35,736 bases of DNA from Maribacter sp. (GTDB lineage Bacteria > Bacteroidota > Bacteroidia > Flavobacteriales > Flavobacteriaceae): NCBI GenBank assembly GCA_024228355.1, contig JAAETN010000069.1, positions 1 to 35,736 of the forward strand. Direction: 5' to 3'. The position numbers and the translations under genes are program-made. The notes beneath the pieces are model-generated. The model made no database searches. It was not told where the DNA came from and worked only from the letters and a program-made list of their open reading frames with translations. Below, piece by piece: positions 1-8,520 of this stretch; the stretch's first letter is position 1, and every line of letters starts with the position of its first letter.

Positions 1-534
1 ATTCTGCTTGACAAACGCCTCCCATCCGGTATAGGATTTACCTACATCGACCTTCCCCTCGTTATAAAAATGGCATACTGCAGCAGCCAATCCGTCTGTA
101 CTATCCAGATTTTTAGGCAGTGATTTCAGCCCTAATGTACTTTGCAACATTTTTGCCACCTGCTCCTTACTGGCATTACCATTACCCGTAATCGACATTT
201 TAATTTTTTTAGGCAAGTATTCAGTGATGGGAATTTGTCTGGATAAACCAGCTGCCATGGCAACCCCCTGGGCACGGCCCAATTTTAACATGGATTGCAC
301 ATTTTTCCCATAAAAAGGAGCCTCAATTGCAATTTCATCGGGGTGATAGGTATCGATCAATTCAATAGTTCGCTCAAAAATGAGCTTCAATTTGGTATAG
401 GGATCTTTGTATTTTTGAAGTAGCAGTTCATTCATCTGAATGAACTTCATTTGCTTGTTCACCACCTTTATGATGCCAAATCCCATTATTGTTGTTCCAG
501 GATCTATTCCCAATATGATTTTTTCGTTGGACAA
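1..534 (-). CDS. ruvC: Holliday junction resolvase RuvC (3' end cut by window)
   Basis: RuvC is the endonuclease that cuts Holliday junctions with RuvAB during recombination repair. Reading the minus strand from 534 gives 178 open codons running off the window edge. Seen: the N-terminal ILGIDPGT strand with the first catalytic Asp, IAIEAPFYGKN with the catalytic Glu, and near the C-terminus DSTDGLAAAVCH, matching the conserved D..D/H metal-binding end of the family. The family is about 185 aa long in Bacteroidota, so only a few residues should be missing. The start is TTG at 534: an in-frame TAA lies at 540-538 and no ATG is available before the first motif; ATT at 537 is the only other option. 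It lies 7 nt after the lipoprotein gene at 542-1018 and is probably cotranscribed with it. Confidence 0.93.
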   Translation of the reverse strand, partial: MSNEKIILGIDPGTTIMGFGIIKVVNKQMKFIQMNELLLQKYKDPYTKLKLIFERTIELIDTYHPDEIAIEAPFYGKNVQSMLKLGRAQGVAMAAGLSRQIPITEYLPKKIKMSITGNGNASKEQVAKMLQSTLGLKSLPKNLDSTDGLAAAVCHFYNEGKVDVGKSYTGWEAFVKQN

Positions 535-541
535 AATTTAA

Positions 542-1018
542 TTAGTTTGAGTTAAGTACTATTGGTATTCTAAATTTAGCGTTCACCGGAATTCCCCTTT
601 TTAATGCGGGCTCCAACGGTGGCAAATTTCTTAAACTCTGCGAAATAACTCCATCGAATTCTGGCATTAACTTATCAATTGCATTATCCTTTTCAATATG
701 TATAACCGAAATTTTGCCTTCATGGCCAATTAAAAAGTCAACAAAAATGGTATGATTGACCTCAGGGTCTACTACAAATTCGAATTCCTGTAAAGTGGCT
801 GAAAAGTGGGTCAATAATTCCGATTCAAAACATTCCCTTTGACTTGTTTTCGAAGTTGATTCGTCGCAACTTTCAAATAGGGGATAGTTGTCAACATCAT
901 TCCAATCAATGGTCTGCATTGCTTGATTGACTAATTTTTGAGTCTTTTTTTCCTTTGAAACAAACAGCTCACAGGAAAAACAGCTACACAAAACCAGTAT
1001 TGCTAAAAACTTACGCAT
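542..1018 (-). CDS. Small lipoprotein with TonB-C-like C-terminal region
   Basis: This is a 158-aa secreted protein of unknown exact role. It begins with a short hydrophobic signal and several Cys residues; the lipobox could be SCFSC or CSCF near residues 12-16. The C-terminal half (roughly residues 80-155) has the pattern of a TonB C-terminal-like domain: FVDFLIGHEGKISVIHI, then LPPLEPALKRGIPVNAKF, followed by a final beta strand. Such proteins in flavobacteria are often annotated as energy-transducer TonB-like, but this one has no membrane-spanning proline-rich linker, so a role in TonB energy transfer is doubtful. ruvC follows after 7 nt. Confidence is high that it is a gene and moderate for the fold. 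Confidence 0.8.
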   Translation of the reverse strand: MRKFLAILVLCSCFSCELFVSKEKKTQKLVNQAMQTIDWNDVDNYPLFESCDESTSKTSQRECFESELLTHFSATLQEFEFVVDPEVNHTIFVDFLIGHEGKISVIHIEKDNAIDKLMPEFDGVISQSLRNLPPLEPALKRGIPVNAKFRIPIVLNSN

Positions 1019-1144
1019 GAACCCCTTTTCTAAGGCTGAAATTACGATTTTTTAAGGATATTCAGAGCGTTGCATCAATCCAATTATAATATGGGAATAT
1101 GTAACAAATACAACTTATCTTCGTCATACCAAAAAAAGGATTTT

Positions 1145-1660
1145 ATGGATATTGCTTTGCTCCTTATAGGGTTTATATTTATGCTAATAGGAATACTAGG
1201 TAGCTTTTTGCCCGTTTTACCCGGTCCAACTATTAGTTGGATTGGGCTTTTGCTCTTATACCTAACCAAAGTAATACCAAATGATTGGTGGTTTTTGGGA
1301 ATAACCTTGGCTATTGCACTAATCGTGTTTATGTTGGATTATGTTATTCCTGCAGTGGGGACCAAGAAATTCGGTGGTACCAAAGCCGGAATGTTCGGTA
1401 CTATGATCGGGTTATTGGTAGCTCTCTTTTTTCCAATATTAGGGCCTTTCGGAATCATAATTTGGCCCTTTGTCGGGGCGTTGGTTGGCGAACTCATGAA
1501 CAAGGCCGATAAAAAAACCGCCACCAAGGCCGCATTTGGTTCTTTTATCGGATTTTTGACCGGGACTTTTCTAAAGTTCGTGGTCACCATAGTTTATTTA
1601 GGGCTTTTTATCTTTAAGGCCTGGGAATATAAAGGGGATTTGTTTCCATATTTTAACTAA
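1145..1660 (+). CDS. DUF456 family integral membrane protein
   Basis: This 171-aa protein is very hydrophobic, with about four to five membrane segments and Gly-rich turns: LGSFLPVLPGPTISWIGLLL near the N-terminus, DYVIPAVGTKKFGGTKAG in the middle and FGSFIGFLTGTFLKF late. This pattern is typical of the DUF456 family, whose function is not known. I chose ATG 1145 rather than the in-frame codon at 1070, because the 25 extra residues are polar and low-complexity and the family starts directly with the first membrane helix. An A-rich GGA stretch precedes the ATG. It stands alone between the ruvC operon (divergent) and the LysR gene (convergent). Confidence 0.85.
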   Translation: MDIALLLIGFIFMLIGILGSFLPVLPGPTISWIGLLLLYLTKVIPNDWWFLGITLAIALIVFMLDYVIPAVGTKKFGGTKAGMFGTMIGLLVALFFPILGPFGIIIWPFVGALVGELMNKADKKTATKAAFGSFIGFLTGTFLKFVVTIVYLGLFIFKAWEYKGDLFPYFN

Positions 1661-1726
1661 CCCATCAAACCTACCGGCCGTAAGTCAGATGCGTCCAGAA
1701 TGACATTAATGAGGGATGGTTTGCCT

Positions 1727-2614
1727 TTATTTTTTCAATAGCAGATCAATACAGTGCTGCAAAGCAGGATTCCGGTTATCCGATTTCCACATCACAGATA
1801 GTACTGCCCTTTGTGGAATTTTCTTGAGTTCTATGAACTTAACATCCATTTGAAATCCATATTGCAAGGATGTTGGCACTATAGCCAACCCCAAATTATT
1901 CTCTACCAATTTAAATATGGTCTGTGCATGTACTGATTTGTGTGAGATTTTTGGGGTAAAACCCTCATCCTCACAAATACTCATTACCGTATCATAATAC
2001 AATGGACTATAATCCTGGGAAAAAAGTATAAAACTTTCTTCTGCTAGCTGATGCAATCCCCTGAAAGAAATTGAATTTAATTTGTGGTCTTTGGGCAGAA
2101 CAACAGAAAAGGTGTCTTCGAAAACAGGCTGTAGTTTTATGCCACTAGGTACGCGGGCCAATCGTACAAAACCAAGGTCAAGTTTATCACTCAATACGGC
2201 GTTTACTTGTGCATTGTTTGAAAGCTCCTCTAAATTCGTCTTTATTCCAGCATATTCGTTCTTAAGTTTAATAAGTAGCTCTGGGATTACATTTTGCATG
2301 GCTGAACCTAAGAATCCAATACGAATTTCACCCAAATTCCCATCACGGATCGACTTCAATTGTTTCTTGGTCACTTCCAAGTGATTCAATATATATTCCA
2401 ACTCCGTTTTTAAATATTCCCCAGCAGGGGTCAATGAGACTTTTTTCTTAGTGCGAACAAACAAATCCGTATCCAAAATCTCTTCCATCTGCTTGATTTG
2501 TCTACTGAGTCCTGGCTGCGAAATGAACAATTTTTCTGATGCTTTTCTAAAATGTAATTCCTCGGCCACCGCTAAAAAATAATTGAAATGCCGAAGCTCT
2601 AATTGATAACCCAT
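1727..2614 (-). CDS. LysR-family regulator, probably of the hut operon
   Basis: The gene encodes a 295-aa LysR-type transcription regulator. The N-terminal winged helix-turn-helix is clear (LRHFNYFLAVAEELHFRKAS, then QPGLSRQIKQMEE and LTPAG), followed by the two-lobed effector-binding region from about residue 90. The start is ATG 2614; a longer reading from 2686 would add 24 residues that run through the operator region and are not LysR-like. The gene is divergent from hutH across a 77-bp gap that carries LysR-type palindromes, the classic layout for a LysR regulator controlling its neighbour. The inducer would be expected to be histidine or urocanate, but nothing in the sequence shows this. 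In other phyla hut is usually governed by HutC or HutP, so a LysR regulator here is worth noting. Confidence 0.92.
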   Translation of the reverse strand: MGYQLELRHFNYFLAVAEELHFRKASEKLFISQPGLSRQIKQMEEILDTDLFVRTKKKVSLTPAGEYLKTELEYILNHLEVTKKQLKSIRDGNLGEIRIGFLGSAMQNVIPELLIKLKNEYAGIKTNLEELSNNAQVNAVLSDKLDLGFVRLARVPSGIKLQPVFEDTFSVVLPKDHKLNSISFRGLHQLAEESFILFSQDYSPLYYDTVMSICEDEGFTPKISHKSVHAQTIFKLVENNLGLAIVPTSLQYGFQMDVKFIELKKIPQRAVLSVMWKSDNRNPALQHCIDLLLKK

Positions 2615-2631
2615 AGTTATTGAATAATGAT

Positions 2632-2662
2632 ATAATTGGTATTGGCAATTATCAAAAATAAT
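2632..2662. promoter_or_regulatory. LysR-type operator in the LysR-hutH gap
   Basis: A perfect 7-bp inverted repeat, ATAATTG-N7-CAATTAT, lies at 2632-2652. Its centre fits the LysR rule T-N11-A (T2636, A2648). A second, overlapping palindrome ATTAT-N5-ATAAT at 2648-2662 also fits T-N11-A (T2649, A2661). Two adjacent boxes of this sort, one strong and one weaker, are the usual recognition and activation sites of LysR regulators. The pair sits just upstream of and across the -33 region of the hutH promoter. Confidence 0.65.
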
Positions 2663-2673
2663 CAATATTTTTA
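2642..2673 (+). promoter_or_regulatory. Predicted hutH promoter
   Basis: TTG at 2642-2644, 21 nt, then TATTTTTA at 2666-2673 match the Bacteroidota -33/-7 pattern (TTG, 17-23 nt, TAnnTTTG) except for the last base. Transcription would begin near 2678, 14 nt before ATG 2692. This also argues against the in-frame TTG at 2674 as the hutH start. Confidence 0.5.
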
Positions 2674-2691
2674 TTGTTAAAGACATGCATA

Positions 2692-4272
2692 ATGATCATA
2701 GTACCCAAAATATTCAAATTAGGAGAAGATTGGCTAACAGCAAGTACCGCCATTGCTATTGCGAAAGGACAAACCAGTTTGGAATTATCTAAAACAACAA
2801 AAGTTAAAATAAATGCCAGCTCACGTATAGTTAAGAACATTGTAGATAAAGGGCATCCTGTTTATGGGATAAATACAGGTTTCGGTCCGCTCTGTACAAC
2901 CAAAATATCGAAAGAAGAAACACAAGTACTACAAACCAATATATTGCAAAGTCACAGTGTGGGCGTTGGCAAACCTATCGATAAAGAAATCGCCAAATTA
3001 ATGCTCATCTTAAAGGCACATTCCCTTGCAAAAGGATTTTCCGGTATTTCTGAATTAACCTTAGACCGCATAATGTGGCATATTAGCAATGATGCCATAC
3101 CTGTTGTTCCATCACAAGGTTCTGTTGGTGCTTCAGGGGATTTGGCCCCATTGTCGCACTTGTTTCTACCACTTATTGGTTTGGGGAAAGTTGAATATCA
3201 AGGAGAATTGATAGAAACTTCCACCTTTTTCAAGGAAACCGGTCTTGAGTCCGTTGAACTTGGACCAAAAGAAGGTCTTGCCTTAATAAATGGCACTCAA
3301 TTCATTGCTGCACATGCCATAAAAGTGGTCGAAAAATTGCATTACTGTCTTTCGCAGGCCGATATTATTGGAGCAATGATGATTGAAGGTCTGCAAGGAT
3401 CTATAAAACCGTTCTACAATGAACTTCATGCTTTAAGGCCCTTTAAAGGCAATTTACATGTCGCCAAGAGAGTGAAACGCCTCTTGAAAGGCTCCCAAAT
3501 CATGGAGGCGCATGCAGATTGCGAACGTGTTCAGGATCCCTATTCGCTGCGATGCATTCCACAAGTACACGGTGCATCCCGTAATGCATGGTTGCATTTA
3601 AAAGAGCTGTTGGAAGTTGAATTGAATTCAGTAACGGACAATCCTATAATCATTGATGAAGAACTGACCATTAGTGGCGGAAGTTTTCACGGGCAACCGT
3701 TAGCAATGGCCTTGGATTATGCTTGTTTGGCAGCATCTGAAGTGGGAAACATCTCAGACCGAAGAATTTACCTAGCCTTAGAAGGCAATAGCCCTGGAGT
3801 ACCCAAACTTTTAATGGACGATACCGGAATAAACTCCGGATATATGATATTGCAATATACAACTGCCGCATTAGCAAGCGAGAACAAAGGACTATGCTTT
3901 CCTTCAAGTGCGGATAGCATTCCAACATCCTTGGGGCAGGAAGACCATGTAAGCATGGGTTCAATTAGTGGCCGAAAGGCGTTACAGGTTATTGAAAATG
4001 TGGAGAAAATATTGGCCATAGAATTATTGACTGCTGCCCAGGCCTTTGAATACAGAAAACCAATGAAGTCAGGTATTCTATTGGACAAAGTGCATAAAGA
4101 AGTTCGCAAAAGAGTTTCTTTTGCTAAAAAAGATAGAGTTTTTGCCACTGATATTGAGTTGGGAATTGCAATGATAAAAAATCATACCATTATCAAGGTT
4201 ATTAATAAAACCAAAAAGGAAAAAAAGATTTCGTTCAAGACACCTTTTTCCAAGGATTTTGAAGTATTTTAA
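2692..4272 (+). CDS. hutH: Histidine ammonia-lyase
   Basis: HutH removes ammonia from L-histidine to give trans-urocanate, the first step of histidine degradation, in the cytoplasm. The 526-aa protein has YGINTGFGPL (about residues 58-67, with the active-site Tyr), the Ala-Ser-Gly triad in GSVGASGDLAPLSHL (ASG at 147-149) that cyclises into the MIO cofactor, and SVTDNPII and GSFHGQPLAM further on. Length is close to the usual 500-530. ATG 2692 is preferred over TTG 2674, which would lie upstream of the predicted transcription start. A basic Lys-rich tail ends the protein. hutI follows after 13 nt. Confidence 0.97.
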   Translation: MIIVPKIFKLGEDWLTASTAIAIAKGQTSLELSKTTKVKINASSRIVKNIVDKGHPVYGINTGFGPLCTTKISKEETQVLQTNILQSHSVGVGKPIDKEIAKLMLILKAHSLAKGFSGISELTLDRIMWHISNDAIPVVPSQGSVGASGDLAPLSHLFLPLIGLGKVEYQGELIETSTFFKETGLESVELGPKEGLALINGTQFIAAHAIKVVEKLHYCLSQADIIGAMMIEGLQGSIKPFYNELHALRPFKGNLHVAKRVKRLLKGSQIMEAHADCERVQDPYSLRCIPQVHGASRNAWLHLKELLEVELNSVTDNPIIIDEELTISGGSFHGQPLAMALDYACLAASEVGNISDRRIYLALEGNSPGVPKLLMDDTGINSGYMILQYTTAALASENKGLCFPSSADSIPTSLGQEDHVSMGSISGRKALQVIENVEKILAIELLTAAQAFEYRKPMKSGILLDKVHKEVRKRVSFAKKDRVFATDIELGIAMIKNHTIIKVINKTKKEKKISFKTPFSKDFEVF

Positions 4273-4285
4273 TAAAAACATTTGA

Positions 4286-5533
4286 ATGAAACTAATAGGT
4301 CCATTTAAACAAATTATACCCATGACAGGGCTTTCCTTAAAGGGAGCTATTTCCGATAATCAACTGGAAATAATTAAAGATGGGGGAATTCTCATCAAGG
4401 AGGGAAAAATACGAGCTGTTGGCGAATTCACTGAAATGCTGACAACTGTAAAATCCAATGAAATTGAAACCCATCAACTTTCAGGAGACCATACTTGTCT
4501 TCCAGGACTTATAGATGCGCACACACATATTTGTTTTGGAGGATCTAGGGCCAATGATTACGCCATGCGTAACTCAGGTAAAACCTATCAGGAAATATCC
4601 AAAGCCGGAGGTGGGATATGGGATACGGTAACACAAACGAGAAAAGCCACTAAAGAAGAATTGGTAAAGGGTATTGTCAAAAGGGCAAAAAGGCATCTTG
4701 CCAATGGAGTAACGACCCTTGAGGTCAAAAGTGGTTACGGACTTTCAATTCCCGAAGAACTTAAAATGCTTTTTGCCATTAAGGAGGCTAACGAAACAAT
4801 TGCAACCGATTTGGTGGCTACTTGCCTGGCAGCACATATGTTCCCTAAAGATTATAGTGGAAATCCTGAGGCGTATTTGGAAGAAATGGTGACAAATCTG
4901 CTCCCTATTTTAAAAGAAGAAAACCTAGCTAACCGTATTGACGCCTTTATTGAAGAAGGTGCATTTACCCCGGAAGTCATTGAACCTTATTTCAAGAAGG
5001 CAAAAGATTTAGGTTTCGATATAACTGTTCATGCCGATCAATTTTCAACAGGCGGTAGTGAAGTTGCTATAAAGCATGATGCTATAAGTGCCGATCATTT
5101 AGAGGCAAGTACTGAAAAGGAAATTTCACTCTTGGCAAAGAGCAATGTGATATCAGTAGCCTTACCGGGAGCATCCTTAGGATTGGGCTGTGCCTTTACG
5201 CCCGCTCGTAAATTGCTCGATGCTGGCGGTGCATTGGCCATAGCTAGCGATCATAATCCAGGTTCTGCACCAATGGGTGATCTATTAACACAAGCTGCAA
5301 TATTAGGTACATTCCAAAAATTAAGCAATGCCGAAGTACTTGCGGGAATTACAGTCCGTGCTGCGGCAGCACTGAATTTATCGGACAGAGGACAATTGGA
5401 TACAGGATTCTTGGCCGACCTGAGCATTTTCCATACGAATGACTACAAAGAGATATTATATAACCAGGGTAATTTTAAACCTTGTATGGTTTGGAAAAAA
5501 GGAGAGCTGGTTTATAACAAACATAAGCACTGA
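4286..5533 (+). CDS. hutI: Imidazolonepropionase
   Basis: HutI hydrolyses 4-imidazolone-5-propanoate to N-formimidoyl-L-glutamate, the third step of the hut pathway. It is an amidohydrolase-fold metalloenzyme. Seen: the metal-binding DAHTHICFGG (His79 and His81), VHADQFSTGGSE in the middle with a further metal or substrate His, SADHLEA, and ASDHNPGSAP near residue 320 with the catalytic-site Asp and His. Length, 415 aa, is normal. It is second in the operon, although its reaction follows that of hutU. Confidence 0.97.
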   Translation: MKLIGPFKQIIPMTGLSLKGAISDNQLEIIKDGGILIKEGKIRAVGEFTEMLTTVKSNEIETHQLSGDHTCLPGLIDAHTHICFGGSRANDYAMRNSGKTYQEISKAGGGIWDTVTQTRKATKEELVKGIVKRAKRHLANGVTTLEVKSGYGLSIPEELKMLFAIKEANETIATDLVATCLAAHMFPKDYSGNPEAYLEEMVTNLLPILKEENLANRIDAFIEEGAFTPEVIEPYFKKAKDLGFDITVHADQFSTGGSEVAIKHDAISADHLEASTEKEISLLAKSNVISVALPGASLGLGCAFTPARKLLDAGGALAIASDHNPGSAPMGDLLTQAAILGTFQKLSNAEVLAGITVRAAAALNLSDRGQLDTGFLADLSIFHTNDYKEILYNQGNFKPCMVWKKGELVYNKHKH

Positions 5534-5539
5534 ATAAAA

Positions 5540-7564
5540 ATGCAAACAAAAAGTGTACAAGTGGATTTCAAATCCCAAATACTTGAAGGTATTCCAAATG
5601 AGTTACCACATAAAAAGGAGCGATCTATATCACTGAGTCACGCCCCCAAACGAAAGGAAATCCTATCCTTGGAAGAGAAAAAATTGGCCATTCGCAATGC
5701 ACTTCGCTATTTTCCAGAATCTTGGCATTCAGAGCTATCCAAAGAATTTGCACAGGAATTGGATGATTATGGCAGAATCTACATGTATAGATTCAAGCCA
5801 GATTATGATATTTATGCTCGGCCCATTGACGCATATCCGGCCAATTCATCACAAGCTGCAAGTATTATTCTCATGATCCAAAATAATCTAGACAATGCTG
5901 TTGCACAGCATCCTGAAGAATTGATAACCTACGGAGGAAATGGAGCCGTCTTCCAGAATTGGGCGCAATATCTCTTGACCTTAAAGTATTTGGCCACAAT
6001 GACTGACGAACAGACACTGCACATTTATTCTGGTCACCCTATGGGACTGTTCCCCTCATCCAATGAAGCACCTAGGGTTGTAGTTACGAACGGAATGATG
6101 ATACCAAATTACTCCAAACAAGACGATTGGGAAAAATACAATGCTTTAGGCGTTACACAATATGGGCAAATGACCGCTGGCTCGTACATGTATATTGGCC
6201 CACAAGGTATTGTTCATGGTACGGCGATTACTGTGATGAATGCCTTTCGGAAAGTTTTGAAGAATGATGAATCTTCGAAAGGGAAAATATTTTTGACCGC
6301 TGGATTGGGAGGAATGAGCGGGGCCCAACCCAAAGCTGGAAATATCGCAGGGTGTATTACCATTTGTGCTGAAGTAAATCCTGCAGCAGCCCAAAAACGT
6401 TATAAACAAGGTTGGGTCGATGAATTGATTATTGATATCAATGAACTCGTCTTCAGGACGCAAAAGGCTATATCAGATAATGAAGTAGTGTCTTTGGCAT
6501 TTGTTGGCAATGTGGTTGATGTCTGGGAGAAATTTAATACTGAGGATTTATTTATTCATTTAGGCTCAGACCAAACATCACTTCACAATCCTTGGGCAGG
6601 TGGTTATTATCCTGTCGGATTAAGTTTTGAGGAGGCAAATGATATGATGAGTGGTAATCCTGAAGCTTTTAAGGAAAAAGTGCAGGAATCATTGCGAAGA
6701 CAGGTTAACGCCATCAACAAGCATACGGCAAGAGGTACTTATTTTTTCGACTATGGAAATGCTTTCTTGTTAGAAGCTTCTAGAGCTGGAGCTGATATAA
6801 TGGCTAAAAATAACATAGATTTCAGATATCCTTCCTACGTTCAGGATATTTTGGGGCCTATGTGTTTTGATTACGGATTTGGACCTTTTCGTTGGGTTTG
6901 CACATCAGGAAAGCCCGAGGATTTACAAAAAACAGATGCCATCGCCCTAAAGGTCATGGAACAAATCAAAACCACTGCTCCTAAGGAAATCCAGCAGCAA
7001 ATGCAGGATAATATCACATGGATAAGGGAAGCTGAACAGAATAAACTGGTAGTAGGTTCGCAGGCACGGATTCTTTATGCTGATGCGGAAGGCCGCACTA
7101 AAATCGCCGAAACCTTTAACCAAGCAATTCAGTCTGGTGAAATCTCGGCACCTGTAGTTTTAGGTCGCGACCATCATGACGTGAGTGGAACGGACTCCCC
7201 ATTTCGAGAAACAAGTAATATTTATGATGGCAGTAAATTCACCGCAGACATGGCTATACATAATGTGATTGGTGACAGTTTTCGGGGTGCAACATGGGTC
7301 TCTATCCATAATGGTGGTGGTGTTGGTTGGGGAGAGGTCATCAATGGTGGATTCGGTATGGTACTCGACGGATCAGAAGATGCAACAAGGCGACTTAAAA
7401 GCATGCTTTTTTATGATGTCAACAACGGGATTTCCCGTAGAAGTTGGGCAAGAAATGAAGAGGCATTGTTCGCTATTAAGCGGGAAATGGAACGTACTCC
7501 GGAATTGGAGGTCACTTTACCGAACTTGGTCAAAGATGAATTGTTAAATAACTTATTTGATTGA
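5540..7564 (+). CDS. hutU: Urocanate hydratase (long form)
   Basis: HutU adds water to urocanate to give 4-imidazolone-5-propanoate, using tightly bound NAD+ as an electrophile. Seen: TYGGNGAVFQNWAQ, MTAGSYMYIGPQGIVHGT, the glycine-rich NAD-binding stretch GLGGMSGAQPKAGNIAG, HLGSDQTSLHNPW, GPMCFDYGFGPFRWVCTSG and a C-terminal HNGGGVGWGEVINGG. It is 674 aa, about 110 longer than the well-studied 550-560-aa urocanases; the extra length is partly an N-terminal extension before the conserved core and partly insertions. This long type is what I would expect in Bacteroidota. Spacing is 6 nt after hutI and 2 nt before hutG. Confidence 0.96.
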   Translation: MQTKSVQVDFKSQILEGIPNELPHKKERSISLSHAPKRKEILSLEEKKLAIRNALRYFPESWHSELSKEFAQELDDYGRIYMYRFKPDYDIYARPIDAYPANSSQAASIILMIQNNLDNAVAQHPEELITYGGNGAVFQNWAQYLLTLKYLATMTDEQTLHIYSGHPMGLFPSSNEAPRVVVTNGMMIPNYSKQDDWEKYNALGVTQYGQMTAGSYMYIGPQGIVHGTAITVMNAFRKVLKNDESSKGKIFLTAGLGGMSGAQPKAGNIAGCITICAEVNPAAAQKRYKQGWVDELIIDINELVFRTQKAISDNEVVSLAFVGNVVDVWEKFNTEDLFIHLGSDQTSLHNPWAGGYYPVGLSFEEANDMMSGNPEAFKEKVQESLRRQVNAINKHTARGTYFFDYGNAFLLEASRAGADIMAKNNIDFRYPSYVQDILGPMCFDYGFGPFRWVCTSGKPEDLQKTDAIALKVMEQIKTTAPKEIQQQMQDNITWIREAEQNKLVVGSQARILYADAEGRTKIAETFNQAIQSGEISAPVVLGRDHHDVSGTDSPFRETSNIYDGSKFTADMAIHNVIGDSFRGATWVSIHNGGGVGWGEVINGGFGMVLDGSEDATRRLKSMLFYDVNNGISRRSWARNEEALFAIKREMERTPELEVTLPNLVKDELLNNLFD

Positions 7565-7566
7565 TT

Positions 7567-8511
7567 ATGGCAACTATTAAAAAACCTAATACCGATAGCT
7601 GGATAGGTCGAAAATCTGACCAGCAACTTTATCTTCATGAAAAGGTCAAATTTGATGCTATTGATACCATTACTGAAAACACGATTGCACTATTAGGTTA
7701 TGCCTGTGATGAAGGTGTTAAACGCAATCAAGGAAGAATAGGTGCTATGGCTGGACCCGATGCCATTAGAACCCAACTTGGGAAAATGCCAAATCACATG
7801 GATGTTGAAACAAAGTTTGTGGATTGCGGTGACGTTGAATGCGAGAATGGTGATATGGAAGCTGCACAAAGCCTCTTGACACAAGAGGTTTCACAACTTT
7901 TGGCGTATAAAACATTTCCAATAATCATTGGAGGCGGACATGATATTGCTTATGGCCATTACAATGGTATTAGTAAATATATCGGTACCAACGAAACGAT
8001 TGGAATAATAAATTTTGATGCCCATTTTGACTTGCGAACCAATGAAGATGGCAATAATTCAGGTACACCTTTTTATCAAATCGCTCAGGATTGTCAGGAA
8101 AATGGCAGCAGTTTCAATTACCTCTGTTTGGGCATTCGCAAAGATGCCAATGATAAAATACTATTTAAAACTGCTAACGATTTTGGGGTGGGTTATATTG
8201 AGAATAATGAATTTTCGATAGAAAACGCCAAATCAATCGTAAGGACACTCCTTGACTTCATTCAGAAAGTCGATCATATTTATGTAACCGTTGATTTGGA
8301 CGGATTCTCATCAGCTTATGCCCCAGGTGTCAGTGCCCCATCATCAATGGGTTTTACACCTAAAATTGTATTGGAAACCCTTGAGATCATCATAAAATCA
8401 AAACAAATGATAAGTATGGATATCGCTGAGATGAATCCTAAATATGATGTTGATGGTCATACAGCTAATTTGGCTGCTTCATTGATTCATCATGTAATGC
8501 ATAGTATTTAG
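7567..8511 (+). CDS. hutG: Formimidoylglutamase
   Basis: HutG splits N-formimidoyl-L-glutamate into glutamate and formamide, ending the pathway without tetrahydrofolate. The 314-aa protein belongs to the arginase/ureohydrolase family, and all the binuclear Mn ligands can be seen: His125 in GGGHDIAYG, Asp151/His153/Asp155 in NFDAHFDLR, and Asp243/Asp245 in TVDLDGF. ATG 7567 is chosen; the earlier TTG at 7561 overlaps the end of hutU and adds only two residues. It is the last gene of the operon and converges on hmgA with a 9-bp gap and no visible terminator. Confidence 0.95.
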   Translation: MATIKKPNTDSWIGRKSDQQLYLHEKVKFDAIDTITENTIALLGYACDEGVKRNQGRIGAMAGPDAIRTQLGKMPNHMDVETKFVDCGDVECENGDMEAAQSLLTQEVSQLLAYKTFPIIIGGGHDIAYGHYNGISKYIGTNETIGIINFDAHFDLRTNEDGNNSGTPFYQIAQDCQENGSSFNYLCLGIRKDANDKILFKTANDFGVGYIENNEFSIENAKSIVRTLLDFIQKVDHIYVTVDLDGFSSAYAPGVSAPSSMGFTPKIVLETLEIIIKSKQMISMDIAEMNPKYDVDGHTANLAASLIHHVMHSI

Positions 8512-8520
8512 TACCCTTCC

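Noticed and set aside
2652-2840. Minus-strand open frame overlapping the LysR-hutH gap and the 5' end of hutH
   Set aside because: It is a shadow of hutH and runs through the operator and promoter.
3671-4323. Several minus-strand open frames across the end of hutH
   Set aside because: All lie opposite a well-supported hutH with the expected motifs; their translations look random.
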